NCBI GenBank assembly: GCA_001296005.1
Contig: LJHR01000003.1
Coordinates: forward strand, 124,001-188,000
Source of the DNA: an alpha proteobacterium AAP38
GTDB taxonomy: Bacteria; Pseudomonadota; Alphaproteobacteria; Azospirillales; Azospirillaceae
Length of the DNA: 64,000 nt
Direction: 5' to 3'
Shown here piece after piece: positions 36,121 to 45,167 of this stretch. The translations under genes and the position numbers were made by a program. Below the pieces are notes generated by a model. That model had not been told where the DNA came from, searched no databases, and was given only the letters and a program-made list of their open reading frames with translations. Within the stretch, counting starts at the first letter, position 1. Each line of letters begins with the position of its first letter.

Positions 36121-37679
36121 GCGGTGCTGTCCGTCTGGTCTTGGGCGATCAGCTGTCGCGCAATCTGGCGTCCTTACGCGGGCTGGACAAGGACCAGGAT
36201 GTGGTCCTGCTGGCAGAGGTGATGGCGGAGGCGACCTATGTCCCCCACCACCCGCAGAAGATCGCCTTTCTGTTCAGTGCCATGCGGCACTTTGCCGAAG
36301 AGCTGCGGGCGGATGGCATCCACGTCGATTACATTCGCCTGGATGATCCCGACAATAGCGGCACCCTGGGCGGGGAACTGTCAAGCGCCATTGCCCGGCA
36401 TGGGGCCGCCCGCGCCATCGTCACCTTCCCCGGTGAATGGCGTGTCTGGAAACAGATGCGGCAATGGCAGCAGGATTTCAGCGTTCCGGTTGAGGTGAAG
36501 GAAGATGACCGTTTCTTCTGCCCCATCGCGCGCTTCCGCTCCTGGGCCGATGGGCGCAAGCAGCTGCGCATGGAGTTCTTTTACCGGGAGATGCGGCGCG
36601 ACTATAAAATCCTGCTGACGGAAGAGGGGCAGCCGGAGGGCGGGCAATGGAATTTCGATGCGGAGAACCGTAAGTCCCTGCCCAAGGGCCTGAAAATCCC
36701 TCCCCCCTATCGCGAAGAACCCGATGCCATTACCGCCGAGGTGCTGTCCCTGGTCGCCGACCGTTTCGCCGGCCATTTCGGCAAACTGGAAGGGTTCTTC
36801 TATGCCGTCACGGCGGCGGGGGCGGAACGGGCGCTGGACCATTTCATCCGCCATTGCCTGCCTTTGTTCGGGGATTATCAGGATGCGATGGCCATGGGGC
36901 AGGAAACCCTGTTCCATTCCATCCTGTCGCCCTACATCAATGCCGGCCTGCTGGACCCGCGCCGCGTGGTGGATGCCGCCGAAACCGCATGGCGGCGGGG
37001 GCAAGCGCCGTTGAATGCGGTGGAAGGGTTCATCCGCCAGATTCTGGGCTGGCGCGAATATGTGCGCGGCATCTACTGGCTGAAAATGCCGGGATATGCT
37101 GAGACCAACGCACTGAACGCCCACCGCCCACTGCCCGATTTCTATTGGACCGGGCGCACCGACATGAACTGCATGGCGCAGGTCATCGGGCAGACGGAAC
37201 GTCTGGCCTACGCCCACCATATCCAGCGCCTGATGGTGACCGGCAATTTCGCCCTGTTGCTGGGCGTGGAGCCAGCGCAGATCGAGGAATGGTATCTGGC
37301 TGTCTATGCCGATGCCTATGATTGGGTGGAACTGCCCAATGTGCATGGCATGGTGATGCATGCCGATGGCGGCTATCTGGGCAGCAAACCCTATGCCGCC
37401 AGCGGCAAGTATATTCAGCGCATGTCGGATTACTGCACCCGCTGCCGCTACGATGTGAAGGAAACCACCGGCCCCACCGCCTGCCCCTTCAACGCCCTCT
37501 ATTGGAACTTCCTGATGGAGAATGAGGGCAAGCTGCGCGCCAATCCCCGCATGGGTCTGGTTTATAAGGGCCTGGACGGCATGGAACCGGCCAAGCGCGA
37601 CGGCATCCGGGATCAGGCCGGGCGGTTCATTGCGGGGCTGGTGCCAGCCTATCCGGCCACGGGAACGGAGAGATCATGA
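36117..37679 (+). CDS. phrB: FeS-type bacterial cryptochrome/(6-4) photolyase
   Basis: 520-residue protein of the FeS-BCP group (Agrobacterium PhrB). N-terminal photolyase-related domain (LVLGDQLSRNL), then the helical FAD domain. Cluster-ligand cysteines appear as one in DMNCMAQVI and three in DYCTRCRYD and TACPFNALYW, the four-Cys 4Fe-4S pattern of this group. GWREYVRGIYW and HHIQRLMVTGNF are family blocks. PhrB enzymes repair (6-4) photoproducts with light. ATGA overlaps on both sides indicate tight coupling with DUF6134 and the next SDR. Confidence 0.94.
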   Translation: MSGAVRLVLGDQLSRNLASLRGLDKDQDVVLLAEVMAEATYVPHHPQKIAFLFSAMRHFAEELRADGIHVDYIRLDDPDNSGTLGGELSSAIARHGAARAIVTFPGEWRVWKQMRQWQQDFSVPVEVKEDDRFFCPIARFRSWADGRKQLRMEFFYREMRRDYKILLTEEGQPEGGQWNFDAENRKSLPKGLKIPPPYREEPDAITAEVLSLVADRFAGHFGKLEGFFYAVTAAGAERALDHFIRHCLPLFGDYQDAMAMGQETLFHSILSPYINAGLLDPRRVVDAAETAWRRGQAPLNAVEGFIRQILGWREYVRGIYWLKMPGYAETNALNAHRPLPDFYWTGRTDMNCMAQVIGQTERLAYAHHIQRLMVTGNFALLLGVEPAQIEEWYLAVYADAYDWVELPNVHGMVMHADGGYLGSKPYAASGKYIQRMSDYCTRCRYDVKETTGPTACPFNALYWNFLMENEGKLRANPRMGLVYKGLDGMEPAKRDGIRDQAGRFIAGLVPAYPATGTERS

Positions 37680-38443
37680 CCAATCTGCACACCCCCACCC
37701 CAACCGATGGTTTTGCCTGGGTTACCGGTGCCTCTTCCGGGATTGGGGAGCATGTGGCGCTGGCGCTGGCGGCGGAAGGGTGGACCGTGCTGGCCAGTGC
37801 GCGGCGGGTGGAGCCGTTGGCAGCATTGGCGGCGCGGGCCGTGGGGTCGGGGCGGATTATTCCGGTGCCGCTGGATATCACCGATGCCGATGGGGTGAAG
37901 GCAGCGCTGGCGCCGCATGGCCCCATCGCGCTGGCGGTGCTGAATGCCGGGACCTATCAGCCGGATGCGGCCAAGGACCTGGACCCCGCCACATTCGCCC
38001 GCACCATTGATGTCAACCTGATCGGTACCGTGAACTGTCTGGCCGCCATCCTGCCGGGCATGATCACGGCGAAGCGGGGGCATGTGGCGGTGGTGTCCTC
38101 TGTGGCGGGCTATCGCGGCCTGCCCCGGTCCCTGGCCTATGGCGCGTCCAAGGCGGCCTTGAACAATATGACCGAGAGCCTGAAGCTGGATGTGGAGCGG
38201 TATGGCATCAAGATGCAGCTGGTCTGCCCTGGGTTCATCAAGACGCCCCTGACCGACAAGAACGACTTCCCCATGCCGTTCCTGATGCCGGTAGAGAAGG
38301 CGGCAGCGCGGCTGGTGGCGGGACTTAAAGGCAACGGGTTCCAGATAACGTTCCCCCGTCGCTTTACATGGCTGCTTCTGCTGTTGCGCTGTTTTCCCGA
38401 TGCACTGTATTTCATGATGGTCCGTGGAACCGTGCCGAAATAA
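37676..38443 (+). CDS. Classical short-chain dehydrogenase in the photolyase operon
   Basis: 255-residue SDR with a full active site: TGASSGIGEHVAL (cofactor loop), LNAGTY, the Ser in VVSSVAGY and YGASK (YxxxK), then CPGFIKTPLTD. The C-terminus has a hydrophobic segment (FTWLLLLLRCF, ~residues 228-240), so it may be membrane-associated, as in the SDRs that accompany photolyases, DUF1365 and cyclopropane synthase-like genes. Starts inside the photolyase stop (ATGA). Substrate unknown, possibly a lipid. Confidence 0.9.
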   Translation: MTNLHTPTPTDGFAWVTGASSGIGEHVALALAAEGWTVLASARRVEPLAALAARAVGSGRIIPVPLDITDADGVKAALAPHGPIALAVLNAGTYQPDAAKDLDPATFARTIDVNLIGTVNCLAAILPGMITAKRGHVAVVSSVAGYRGLPRSLAYGASKAALNNMTESLKLDVERYGIKMQLVCPGFIKTPLTDKNDFPMPFLMPVEKAAARLVAGLKGNGFQITFPRRFTWLLLLLRCFPDALYFMMVRGTVPK

Positions 38444-38488
38444 GCGCCGGGATTGGACCCTCAGGAAACGGCTTGGATCAGGGTTGGC

Positions 38489-38938
38489 ATGGGATCGGTG
38501 AATGGACAGGTTCCGGTGGATCAGGCGCTGGGCGCCTATATCCGCTTTTATCAGGAACTGCGGCCTGAAACGGTGGCGCGGCTGGACCGGCTTGCCGTGC
38601 CGGACGTGCATTTCAAGGACCCGTTCAATGATTTCCGGTCGCGCGACCGGATGAAGGCGGTGTTCACGGCCATGTTCGATGTGCTGGAACAGCCGCGTTT
38701 CATCGTGCGGGATCATGCCGTGTCGGAACAGACGGCGTACCTGCGTTGGGGCTTTGTCTTCCGCCGCAAGGGTCAGCCTCGCCCCAGCACCATCGAGGGC
38801 ATGTCGGAGGTGCGGTTCGATCTGGCCGGACAGGTGACCAGCCATATCGACCATTGGGACGCCGCCGAGCAGTTTTATGAAAAGCTGCCCCTGCTGGGCT
38901 GGGTGCTGCGCAAGATCAAGGCCTATATGGCGCATTAG
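38489..38938 (+). CDS. NTF2-like (SnoaL-type) protein
   Basis: 149-residue cone-fold protein: YIRFYQELRPETVARLDRL, VHFKDPFNDFRSRDRM, FVFRRKGQ and HIDHWDAAEQFYEKLPLLGWVLRKIKAYM. The last block is characteristic of the NTF2-like proteins that follow SDR genes in photolyase operons. ATG at MGSVNGQ has AGGG upstream; a TTG 36 bases earlier is less likely. Last gene of the operon. Ligand unknown. Confidence 0.82.
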   Translation: MGSVNGQVPVDQALGAYIRFYQELRPETVARLDRLAVPDVHFKDPFNDFRSRDRMKAVFTAMFDVLEQPRFIVRDHAVSEQTAYLRWGFVFRRKGQPRPSTIEGMSEVRFDLAGQVTSHIDHWDAAEQFYEKLPLLGWVLRKIKAYMAH

Positions 38939-39008
38939 CGCTTGTCGTGGGGCCGGCGAGGGCATACCTCCCTATACCGCACCCGCGAAACAGACCTGAG
39001 CCGCCGCC

Positions 39009-39848
39009 ATGAGCATTGCCATCGTCCGCACCGTCGCCGACCTGCGTGCCCAGGTGTCCGCCTGGAGGCAGGCGGGGCTGCGCACGGCCCTGGTGCCCAC
39101 CATGGGCGCCCTGCATGACGGGCACCTGACCCTGGTGCGACGCGGGCGCGAACTGGCCGACCGGGTGGTGGCGACCGTCTTCGTGAACCCCACGCAGTTC
39201 GGCCCGAACGAGGATTTCAGCCGCTATCCGCGCGATGAGGCCGGCGACGCCGCCAAGCTGGCCAGTGCCGGCTGCGACCTGTTGTTCGCGCCGACCGTTG
39301 ATGTGATGTATCCGACGGGCTTTGCCACCGGCATTGATGTCGGCCCCGTCACCACCCGCTGGGAAGGCGCCTTCCGCCCCGGCCATTTCCAGGGTGTGGC
39401 CACGGTCGTGACCAAGCTGCTGTTGCAGGCCGGCGCCGATGTCGCCTGTTTTGGGGAAAAGGATTACCAGCAGCTCTGCACCATCCGGCAACTGGTGCGC
39501 GACCTGGATATCCCGGTGCAGATCGAAGGCGTGCCAACGGTGCGGGAGGCGGATGGGCTGGCCCTGTCATCGCGCAACGCCTATCTGTCACCCGAACAGC
39601 GGCAGGTGGCGGGGCAGCTGAACCGCGTGATGCGCGACGCCATCGCCCGGCTGCAGGCCGGTGAGGCGGTGGAACCCGTCCTGTCGGCTGGTATTAATGC
39701 CCTGCTGGATGCCGGCTTCACCGCGGTGGATTACCTTGCCTTGGTTGACGCCTTGACCCTGGAACCGCTGACGGAACCCGTCCCCGGTCGTCTGATTTGC
39801 ACCGCCCGGCTGGGCGGGGTGCGGCTGCTGGACAATATGGCGGTATAA
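39009..39848 (+). CDS. panC: Pantothenate synthetase
   Basis: 279-residue ATP-dependent ligase joining pantoate and beta-alanine. PTMGALHDGHLTLV (HxGH motif), FVNPTQFGPNEDF, the GHFQGVATVVTKL segment, GEKDYQQL and LSSRNAYLS (KMSKS-like loop) are all present. Length is normal. No panB or panD nearby. Ribosome-binding site is weak. Convergent with the glyoxalase gene. Confidence 0.97.
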   Translation: MSIAIVRTVADLRAQVSAWRQAGLRTALVPTMGALHDGHLTLVRRGRELADRVVATVFVNPTQFGPNEDFSRYPRDEAGDAAKLASAGCDLLFAPTVDVMYPTGFATGIDVGPVTTRWEGAFRPGHFQGVATVVTKLLLQAGADVACFGEKDYQQLCTIRQLVRDLDIPVQIEGVPTVREADGLALSSRNAYLSPEQRQVAGQLNRVMRDAIARLQAGEAVEPVLSAGINALLDAGFTAVDYLALVDALTLEPLTEPVPGRLICTARLGGVRLLDNMAV

Positions 39849-39885
39849 GAAATGGGGCGGACCCGCCGGCCCGCCCATGCTTTCC

Positions 39886-40305
39886 TTACCACACGCCCGT
39901 ATTGGGCATGCTGGTCCAGGGTTCTGCCGGAGCCAGCGAGCCGCCCTTCTGCAACAGCTCGATCGAGATATTGTCGGGCGAGCGGACGAAGGCCATGCGA
40001 CCATCGCGCGGCGGACGGTTGATGGTCACGCCCTTGTCCAGCAGCGACTGGCAGGTGGCGTAGATGTCATCCACCTCAAACGCCAGATGGCCGAAATTGC
40101 GCCCGCCCGCATAGACCTCTGGGTCCCAGTTATAGGTCAGTTCCACCTGCGCATCCGGCGTCTCATCGGCGGCCAGGAAGATCAGGGTGAAGCGGCCCGC
40201 CTGGTTTTCCATGCGGCGCAGTTCCTTCAGGCCCAGCTTGTTGCAGTAGAAATCCAGCGACTGCTCCAGGTCGGTCACACGGACCATGGTATGCAGGTAT
40301 TTCAT
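39886..40305 (-). CDS. gloA: Lactoylglutathione lyase (glyoxalase I)
   Basis: 139-residue VOC-fold enzyme that turns the methylglyoxal-glutathione adduct into lactoylglutathione. [25 protein letters not shown] opens domain 1 with the first His ligand. LELTY-type VELTYNW supplies Glu, [10 protein letters not shown] the second His, and [11 protein letters not shown] the second Glu. The C-terminus is slightly longer than in E. coli GloA. Monocistronic; convergent with panC. Confidence 0.94.
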   Translation of the reverse strand: MKYLHTMVRVTDLEQSLDFYCNKLGLKELRRMENQAGRFTLIFLAADETPDAQVELTYNWDPEVYAGGRNFGHLAFEVDDIYATCQSLLDKGVTINRPPRDGRMAFVRSPDNISIELLQKGGSLAPAEPWTSMPNTGVW

Positions 40306-40538
40306 CGTTTCTTATCCAAGGGTTGGCGGAAATCCGATCCCCCTAACATGGGGCATCGGCGGGCAATATCCCAGCCCCGGCATGCAATTGTTCCCCGGCG
40401 CCCCCGCATAATCGCCATGAAAGTTCGATTGCAATGCAGCATGATCCGTGTTGGCATGGATGTTAGCGGTGTCACGCAATAATATTCACCAATATTTCCG
40501 GCCCACCCCCAACGGGAGGGGGGAAGGCGTCGGCGGGG

Positions 40539-42677
40539 ATGTGGATGACGAGTGATCCGGTCGTTCATCTATGGGTCCTGACCGCGACGGCCTTGGTCTT
40601 CGCGATGCAGCTGGGATTCTGCCTGCTGGAGGTCGGGTTCGTCCGGGCCAAGAACTCCATCAATGTCGCCATCAAGAATGTGATGGATTTCTGCATCGCC
40701 GGCTTCCTGTTCTGGCTGTTCGGCTATGCCATCATGTTCGGGCCCAGCTGGCTGGGCCTGATCGGCACGGGCGGCTTCATGCCCGACCATCTGGATGCCG
40801 CGACGCCACTGGTCTTCATCCTGTTCCAGATCATGTTCTGCGGCACGGCAACGACGATTGTGTCGGGCGCGGTGGCCGAACGCATGGGCTATGGCAGCTA
40901 TATCGTCGTCTCGGCCCTGCTATCGGCCCTGATCTATCCGGTTTTCGGGCATTGGGCCTGGGGCGGGATGGCGGGACCGCAGAGTCAGGGCTGGCTCTCG
41001 GCCCTGGGCTTCATCGATTTCGCCGGCTCCACCGTGGTGCATTCGGTGGGGGGCTGGCTGTCGCTGGCGGCCGTGCTGGTCATCGGGCCGCGTACCGGGC
41101 GCTTTGACCCCGGCGTGCGCGCGCTGGGCAGCAACAACCTGACCATGGCGGCGTCGGGCGTGCTGGTCCTGTGGTTCGGCTGGCTGGGTTTCAATGGCGG
41201 GTCGGTGCTGGGCGATCTCGACAAGGCGCCGGGGGTCCTGCTGAACACCGTGGTCGCGGGCTGCGCCGGTGGCCTGACGGGGCATTTCGTCTCCGTGCTG
41301 ATGGAGCCGAAGCCGCGCGTCGAACATTTCCTTAACGGCATTCTGGGCGGTTTGGTTGGCATCACGGCCTGTGCGCTGGTGGTGGGGACCGGGTCGGCTG
41401 CCATCATCGGGGCCGTGGCCGGGATCATCGTCATTGCCGGCGGCGTGCTGCTGGACCGGTTGAAGATCGACGATGCCGTGGGCGCTGTGCCGGTGCATCT
41501 GTTCGCAGGCATCTGGGGGACCCTGTGCGTGGCGCTGTTCGGGGATGTCGCCCTGTTCGGCACGGGCCTGTCGCGGTGGCAGCAGCTGGGTGTGCAGCTG
41601 ACGGGTGTGGCGGCCTGCGGTGTCTTCACCTTTGGCAGCGGTTATATCCTGCTGCGGGTCATCAACCGCATCTTCCCGCTGCGCATCGATGTGGAGGCCG
41701 AACGGCTGGGCCTGAACGTTGCCGAACATGGCGCCACCTCCCCCATGCTGGATCTGGCCGCCGAGATGGAGCGCCACCGCCAGGAGGGCAAGTTCGACCG
41801 CCCCGTCCATGTGGAGCCGCAATCGGATGTGGAACTGATCGCGGCCCAGTATAACCGTGTCATCGACCGGGTGACGTCGGAGATCCAGCGCCATTCCCTG
41901 CTGCTGGAGGAACTGGGCAAGGCCAAGGTGGAGGCGGAGAATTCCAACCTTGCCAAGTCGCAGTTCCTGGCCACCATGAGCCATGAGTTGCGCACGCCGC
42001 TGAACGCCGTCATCGGCTTTTCACAGCTGATCGCCGATCAGGCCTATGGCCCCATCGATGAACATTATGTCGAACATGCCCGCGATATCCATGATGGCGG
42101 CAAGCATCTGCTGGCGCTGGTCAATGACGTGCTGGATTTCTCCCGGCTGGAGGCGGGTAAGTTCCAGCTGAATGAACAGCCGCTGGATCTCGCCCGCGTC
42201 CTGCGCGGCGTCCATCGCCTGATGCAGCCCTTGGCCGAAAGCGGCAGCATGGGCCTGATCCTGGATGTCTCACCCGACCTGCCGGCCCTGCAGGCCGATG
42301 AACGTGCCATCCGCCAGATCCTGATCAATCTGGTCGGCAATGCGGTCAAGTTCACGCCGGCGGGCGGCAAGGTGAAACTGTCCGCCAGTTTCGAACCCGA
42401 TCGCCGCCTCTGCCTGACCGTGTCGGATACGGGTATCGGCATGGACCCGTCCATGGTTTCCAAGGCGCTGGAACCCTTCACGCAGCTGGAAGGCGGGCTG
42501 GCCAAAGGCCATGGCGGGTCGGGCCTTGGCCTGTCGCTGGTCAACGCCCTGGTGCGTCTGCACGAGGGGACGCTGGTCATCCAGACAGCACCGGCCAAGG
42601 GCACAAGCGTCCATATCCGCTTCCCCATCGCCCGCACCATTGAACGGGCGGCGGAGAAGGATCGGCGGACGGGTTAA
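40539..42677 (+). CDS. Ammonium transporter fused to a sensor histidine kinase
   Basis: 712-residue fusion. Residues 1-380 form an Amt/Rh domain of about 11 helices with the twin pore histidines at H168 (STVVHSVGG) and H320 (AVPVHLFAG) and the DFAGSTVVH signature. The Amt C-terminal tail (GLNVAEHGATSP) leads through a coiled-coil-like linker into a HisKA domain with H482 in MSHELRTPLN. An HATPase domain follows (N box LINLVGNAVKF, G boxes DTGIGMD and GSGLGLSLV). No receiver domain is attached. Inference: ammonium binding or transport is read out as phosphorylation. Two ATGs (40539, 40545) are possible. Stop overlaps the convergent DUF1203 stop. Confidence 0.95.
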   Translation: MWMTSDPVVHLWVLTATALVFAMQLGFCLLEVGFVRAKNSINVAIKNVMDFCIAGFLFWLFGYAIMFGPSWLGLIGTGGFMPDHLDAATPLVFILFQIMFCGTATTIVSGAVAERMGYGSYIVVSALLSALIYPVFGHWAWGGMAGPQSQGWLSALGFIDFAGSTVVHSVGGWLSLAAVLVIGPRTGRFDPGVRALGSNNLTMAASGVLVLWFGWLGFNGGSVLGDLDKAPGVLLNTVVAGCAGGLTGHFVSVLMEPKPRVEHFLNGILGGLVGITACALVVGTGSAAIIGAVAGIIVIAGGVLLDRLKIDDAVGAVPVHLFAGIWGTLCVALFGDVALFGTGLSRWQQLGVQLTGVAACGVFTFGSGYILLRVINRIFPLRIDVEAERLGLNVAEHGATSPMLDLAAEMERHRQEGKFDRPVHVEPQSDVELIAAQYNRVIDRVTSEIQRHSLLLEELGKAKVEAENSNLAKSQFLATMSHELRTPLNAVIGFSQLIADQAYGPIDEHYVEHARDIHDGGKHLLALVNDVLDFSRLEAGKFQLNEQPLDLARVLRGVHRLMQPLAESGSMGLILDVSPDLPALQADERAIRQILINLVGNAVKFTPAGGKVKLSASFEPDRRLCLTVSDTGIGMDPSMVSKALEPFTQLEGGLAKGHGGSGLGLSLVNALVRLHEGTLVIQTAPAKGTSVHIRFPIARTIERAAEKDRRTG

Positions 42678-43141
42678 GCCCGGTCCACCCGCCCGGCATA
42701 GCATCCGCGCCGGGCCAGATGCACATGCAGATACGCCACCTCTGACCGGGCCAGATACTGCCGGAACAGGGCGTCGGCGTCCTTGCCGTCCACCACATCG
42801 GCATCGACGATCATGTCATCGCCGTCATAGGCGCGGACGGACAGGATGCGCTTGGCCATCATTAATGGCACCTCGCCCTTCGCCACCGCCGTGTCTGCAT
42901 GGCCTTCGGTGACGAAGATCGGCCCCTCGGCGCGGTAGGGCGTGTGGGCCGGTTGATGCTGATAGGACAGCAGCAGGACATCGGTGCCCGCCGGTACATC
43001 GGCCAGCGTGACGCGGCAGGGGTACAGCCCATCCTGCGGCGCCGTCATGCGCCGGATGCCGCGTTGGGCCAGCGCCTGATCGTCCAGACCGAACAAGGGG
43101 GCGAAGGGGGCGGATTGCAGGCCGCTGACAATATAGGACAT
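42674..43141 (-). CDS. DUF1203 family protein
   Basis: 155-residue soluble protein: SGLQSAPFAPLFGLDDQALAQRG start, YPCRVTLADVPAGTDVLLLSYQHQP, YRAEGPIFV and CYAGRVDRA end match DUF1203. A cysteine occurs in PCRVTL and another near the C-terminus. Function unknown. Its stop codon and that of the Amt-kinase overlap on opposite strands, so there is no intergenic space. No strong ribosome-binding site. Confidence 0.82.
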   Translation of the reverse strand: MSYIVSGLQSAPFAPLFGLDDQALAQRGIRRMTAPQDGLYPCRVTLADVPAGTDVLLLSYQHQPAHTPYRAEGPIFVTEGHADTAVAKGEVPLMMAKRILSVRAYDGDDMIVDADVVDGKDADALFRQYLARSEVAYLHVHLARRGCYAGRVDRA

Positions 43142-43214
43142 GGGGGACGCTCCATCATTAGGGATGGCGCAACGATGTCAGGCCAGGGCCACAGCAGCGA
43201 CCCGGTTCTTGCGG

Positions 43215-44291
43215 TCACAGCAGCCAACGCCCCTCGGCCCAGCGCAGGGCCCATAGCGCAGTACGTCCCAGCATCCAGCGCCGGCCCCAGGCTGCCAGCG
43301 CCTCGCCATTACCCAGGTCGAAGAACAGCGGCGGTTTGCGCGCTGACGCCCGGCGCGGCACCAGATCATTGGCCATGGCCGTCAGATTGTACCCCAGCGT
43401 GCCCCAGCCGGGATGCCGCCCGCCCTCCGGGCTCACCGCTTCACCACCTGCCAGCACATGTTCCAACCCGCCCACGAACAGCTTGGCATCACAGTGCAGG
43501 CGCCCGTTCGCATCGACATCCAGTCCGCTGGTTTTCAGCCAGGCCGGCCCGGCCCCGCCGGTCGCATTCAAGAACAGGTCGAAGGCGATGCGGTCACCAT
43601 TGACCAGTACCGCCTCATTCCCCTCCACCCGCGCCACGGGTGCCTTTTCGATCAGGATGGCGCCATGGGTCGACAGGATTTCCGCCAGCTTAACCCCCGC
43701 CGGTCCCGGCAATTCTGTCAGGATCAGGCCGCGCATCAGCAAGGTGACGGCCACATGCCCGCCCAGCAGGGCGGCAAGATTGATGATCGACAGGGCGATG
43801 CGCACCGCCTCTACCCCGCCGCCGGCGATGGTCAGGGCCACGACGCGGCCCGGATGCTGCTCAAACCGCGCCTCCAGCGCCGAACGCAGGTCCAGCAGGC
43901 GGGACAGGGGGCGGGTGGCGAAGCAGCGGGCATGGCCCTGGGTACCGGGCAGGGGCCGGGTGCCCGCATCGGGCGCGATGGAAAGCAGGTCGAAGGGGAC
44001 GGGCTCCCCCTCATGCCGATGCACCAGCCCGGCCTTCAGGTCCAGGCCCAGAACGGCATCATCGATGAATCCGATCCCCGCATCCCGCGCCAGGGCGCCC
44101 GCATCCAGGCGGGCGGTGGCCGGATCGATCCGCCCGGCCAGCAGGGCCGGCACGGCCTCTGCCCAAACCTGCGGGGCAGGGGATAGAAGCGTGGTCTTGT
44201 GCCCACCCTTGCCCAGGGCGGACAGGCGTTTCAGCAAGGGCGGGCGTGCATGACCACCGCCCAGAAGCAGGATACGCTGTGGCCTGCTCAA
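43215..44291 (-). CDS. NDH-2-like FAD/NAD(P)-binding oxidoreductase
   Basis: 358-residue flavoprotein of the pyridine-nucleotide-disulfide/NDH-2 superfamily. [14 protein letters not shown] is the FAD dinucleotide loop, [18 protein letters not shown] the second nucleotide loop, [16 protein letters not shown] and [13 protein letters not shown] the conserved late FAD motif. The related SelD-fused and selenium-linked oxidoreductases have the same GGGHAH start, but no selD is present. TTG at 44291 overlaps the ctrA TGA as TTGA, with AAAGG upstream, suggesting translational coupling to ctrA. Electron acceptor unknown. Confidence 0.82.
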   Translation of the reverse strand: MSRPQRILLLGGGHARPPLLKRLSALGKGGHKTTLLSPAPQVWAEAVPALLAGRIDPATARLDAGALARDAGIGFIDDAVLGLDLKAGLVHRHEGEPVPFDLLSIAPDAGTRPLPGTQGHARCFATRPLSRLLDLRSALEARFEQHPGRVVALTIAGGGVEAVRIALSIINLAALLGGHVAVTLLMRGLILTELPGPAGVKLAEILSTHGAILIEKAPVARVEGNEAVLVNGDRIAFDLFLNATGGAGPAWLKTSGLDVDANGRLHCDAKLFVGGLEHVLAGGEAVSPEGGRHPGWGTLGYNLTAMANDLVPRRASARKPPLFFDLGNGEALAAWGRRWMLGRTALWALRWAEGRWLL

Positions 44292-44998
44292 CCGGCGGCC
44301 TTTGTGGCCACGGCACCTTCGGTCGGGTCGCGCAGCACATAGCCGCGGCCCCACACCGTTTCGATATAATTGTCGCCCTCTGTGGCGGTGGTCAGCTTCT
44401 TGCGCAGCTTGCAGACGAAGACGTCGATGATCTTCAGCTCCGGCTCATCCATGCCGCCATAGAGATGGTTCAAGAACATCTCTTTGGTCAGGGTCGTGCC
44501 CTTGCGCAAGGACAGCAGCTCCAGAATGCCATATTCCTTGCCGGTCAGGTGCAGGGGCGCACCCTCCACCGTGGCCGTCTTGGCATCCAGGTTCACGGTC
44601 AGCTTGCCGGTGCGGATGATGCTTTCCGAATGGCCCTTGGACCGGCGGATGATGGCCTGTACACGCGCGATCAGCTCGCGCTTGTCGAACGGTTTGGTCA
44701 GGTAATCATCGGCGCCGAAACCCAGACCCTTGATCTTGTTATCCAGATCGGACAGGCCCGACAGGATCAGAATGGGGGTGTTGACCCGCGAGGCGCGCAG
44801 GCGGCGCAGCACCTCGTACCCGTCCATGTCGGGCAGCATTAGATCCAGGATGATGATATCGTAGTCGTAGAGTTTACCGATCTCCAGCCCGTCTTCACCC
44901 AGGCTGGTGGCGTCCACGATGTACCCGCCTTCGGCGGACAGCATCAGCTGGATGCTTTTCTGCATCGCGGCATCGTCTTCAACCAGCAGGACGCGCAT
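44288..44998 (-). CDS. ctrA: Cell-cycle response regulator CtrA
   Basis: 236-residue OmpR-type regulator, the alphaproteobacterial master regulator of cell cycle and motility. Receiver domain: [20 protein letters not shown] opening, phosphoacceptor D52 in [15 protein letters not shown], and the signalling Thr/Ser and Lys in [16 protein letters not shown] and DDYLTKPF. Winged-helix domain ends with [17 protein letters not shown] lies ahead of the ATG. It diverges from fliI across 169 bases, consistent with CtrA control of flagellar genes. The C-terminal tail (VATKAAG) is less proteolysis-tag-like than Caulobacter's Ala-Ala end. Confidence 0.96.
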   Translation of the reverse strand: MRVLLVEDDAAMQKSIQLMLSAEGGYIVDATSLGEDGLEIGKLYDYDIIILDLMLPDMDGYEVLRRLRASRVNTPILILSGLSDLDNKIKGLGFGADDYLTKPFDKRELIARVQAIIRRSKGHSESIIRTGKLTVNLDAKTATVEGAPLHLTGKEYGILELLSLRKGTTLTKEMFLNHLYGGMDEPELKIIDVFVCKLRKKLTTATEGDNYIETVWGRGYVLRDPTEGAVATKAAG

Positions 44999-45167
44999 GA
45001 TGGTTTCCTCGGGAGCAGGAGTGGGTATAACCCATCTACGGCAGATAGGTTAACAGAGCCTCTACGGATATGCTATCCGACCAATGGTTTTGCCAGGGGT
45101 GATAGCCTGTTCATTCGTATGTGCCCGGCCATGTCATTGCGGATTTGCCAAAGACCAGGGGCGTTCC

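Noticed and set aside
40430-40500. Sigma-54 promoter ahead of the ammonium transporter-kinase
   Set aside because: TTGGCATGGATGTTAGC looks similar, but the GG to GC distance is one base too long and the TTGC box is not intact.
44999-45167. CtrA binding site (TTAA-N7-TTAA) between ctrA and fliI
   Set aside because: Only one TTAA half (in GTTAAC near 45050) is present; the partner half at the right spacing is missing.
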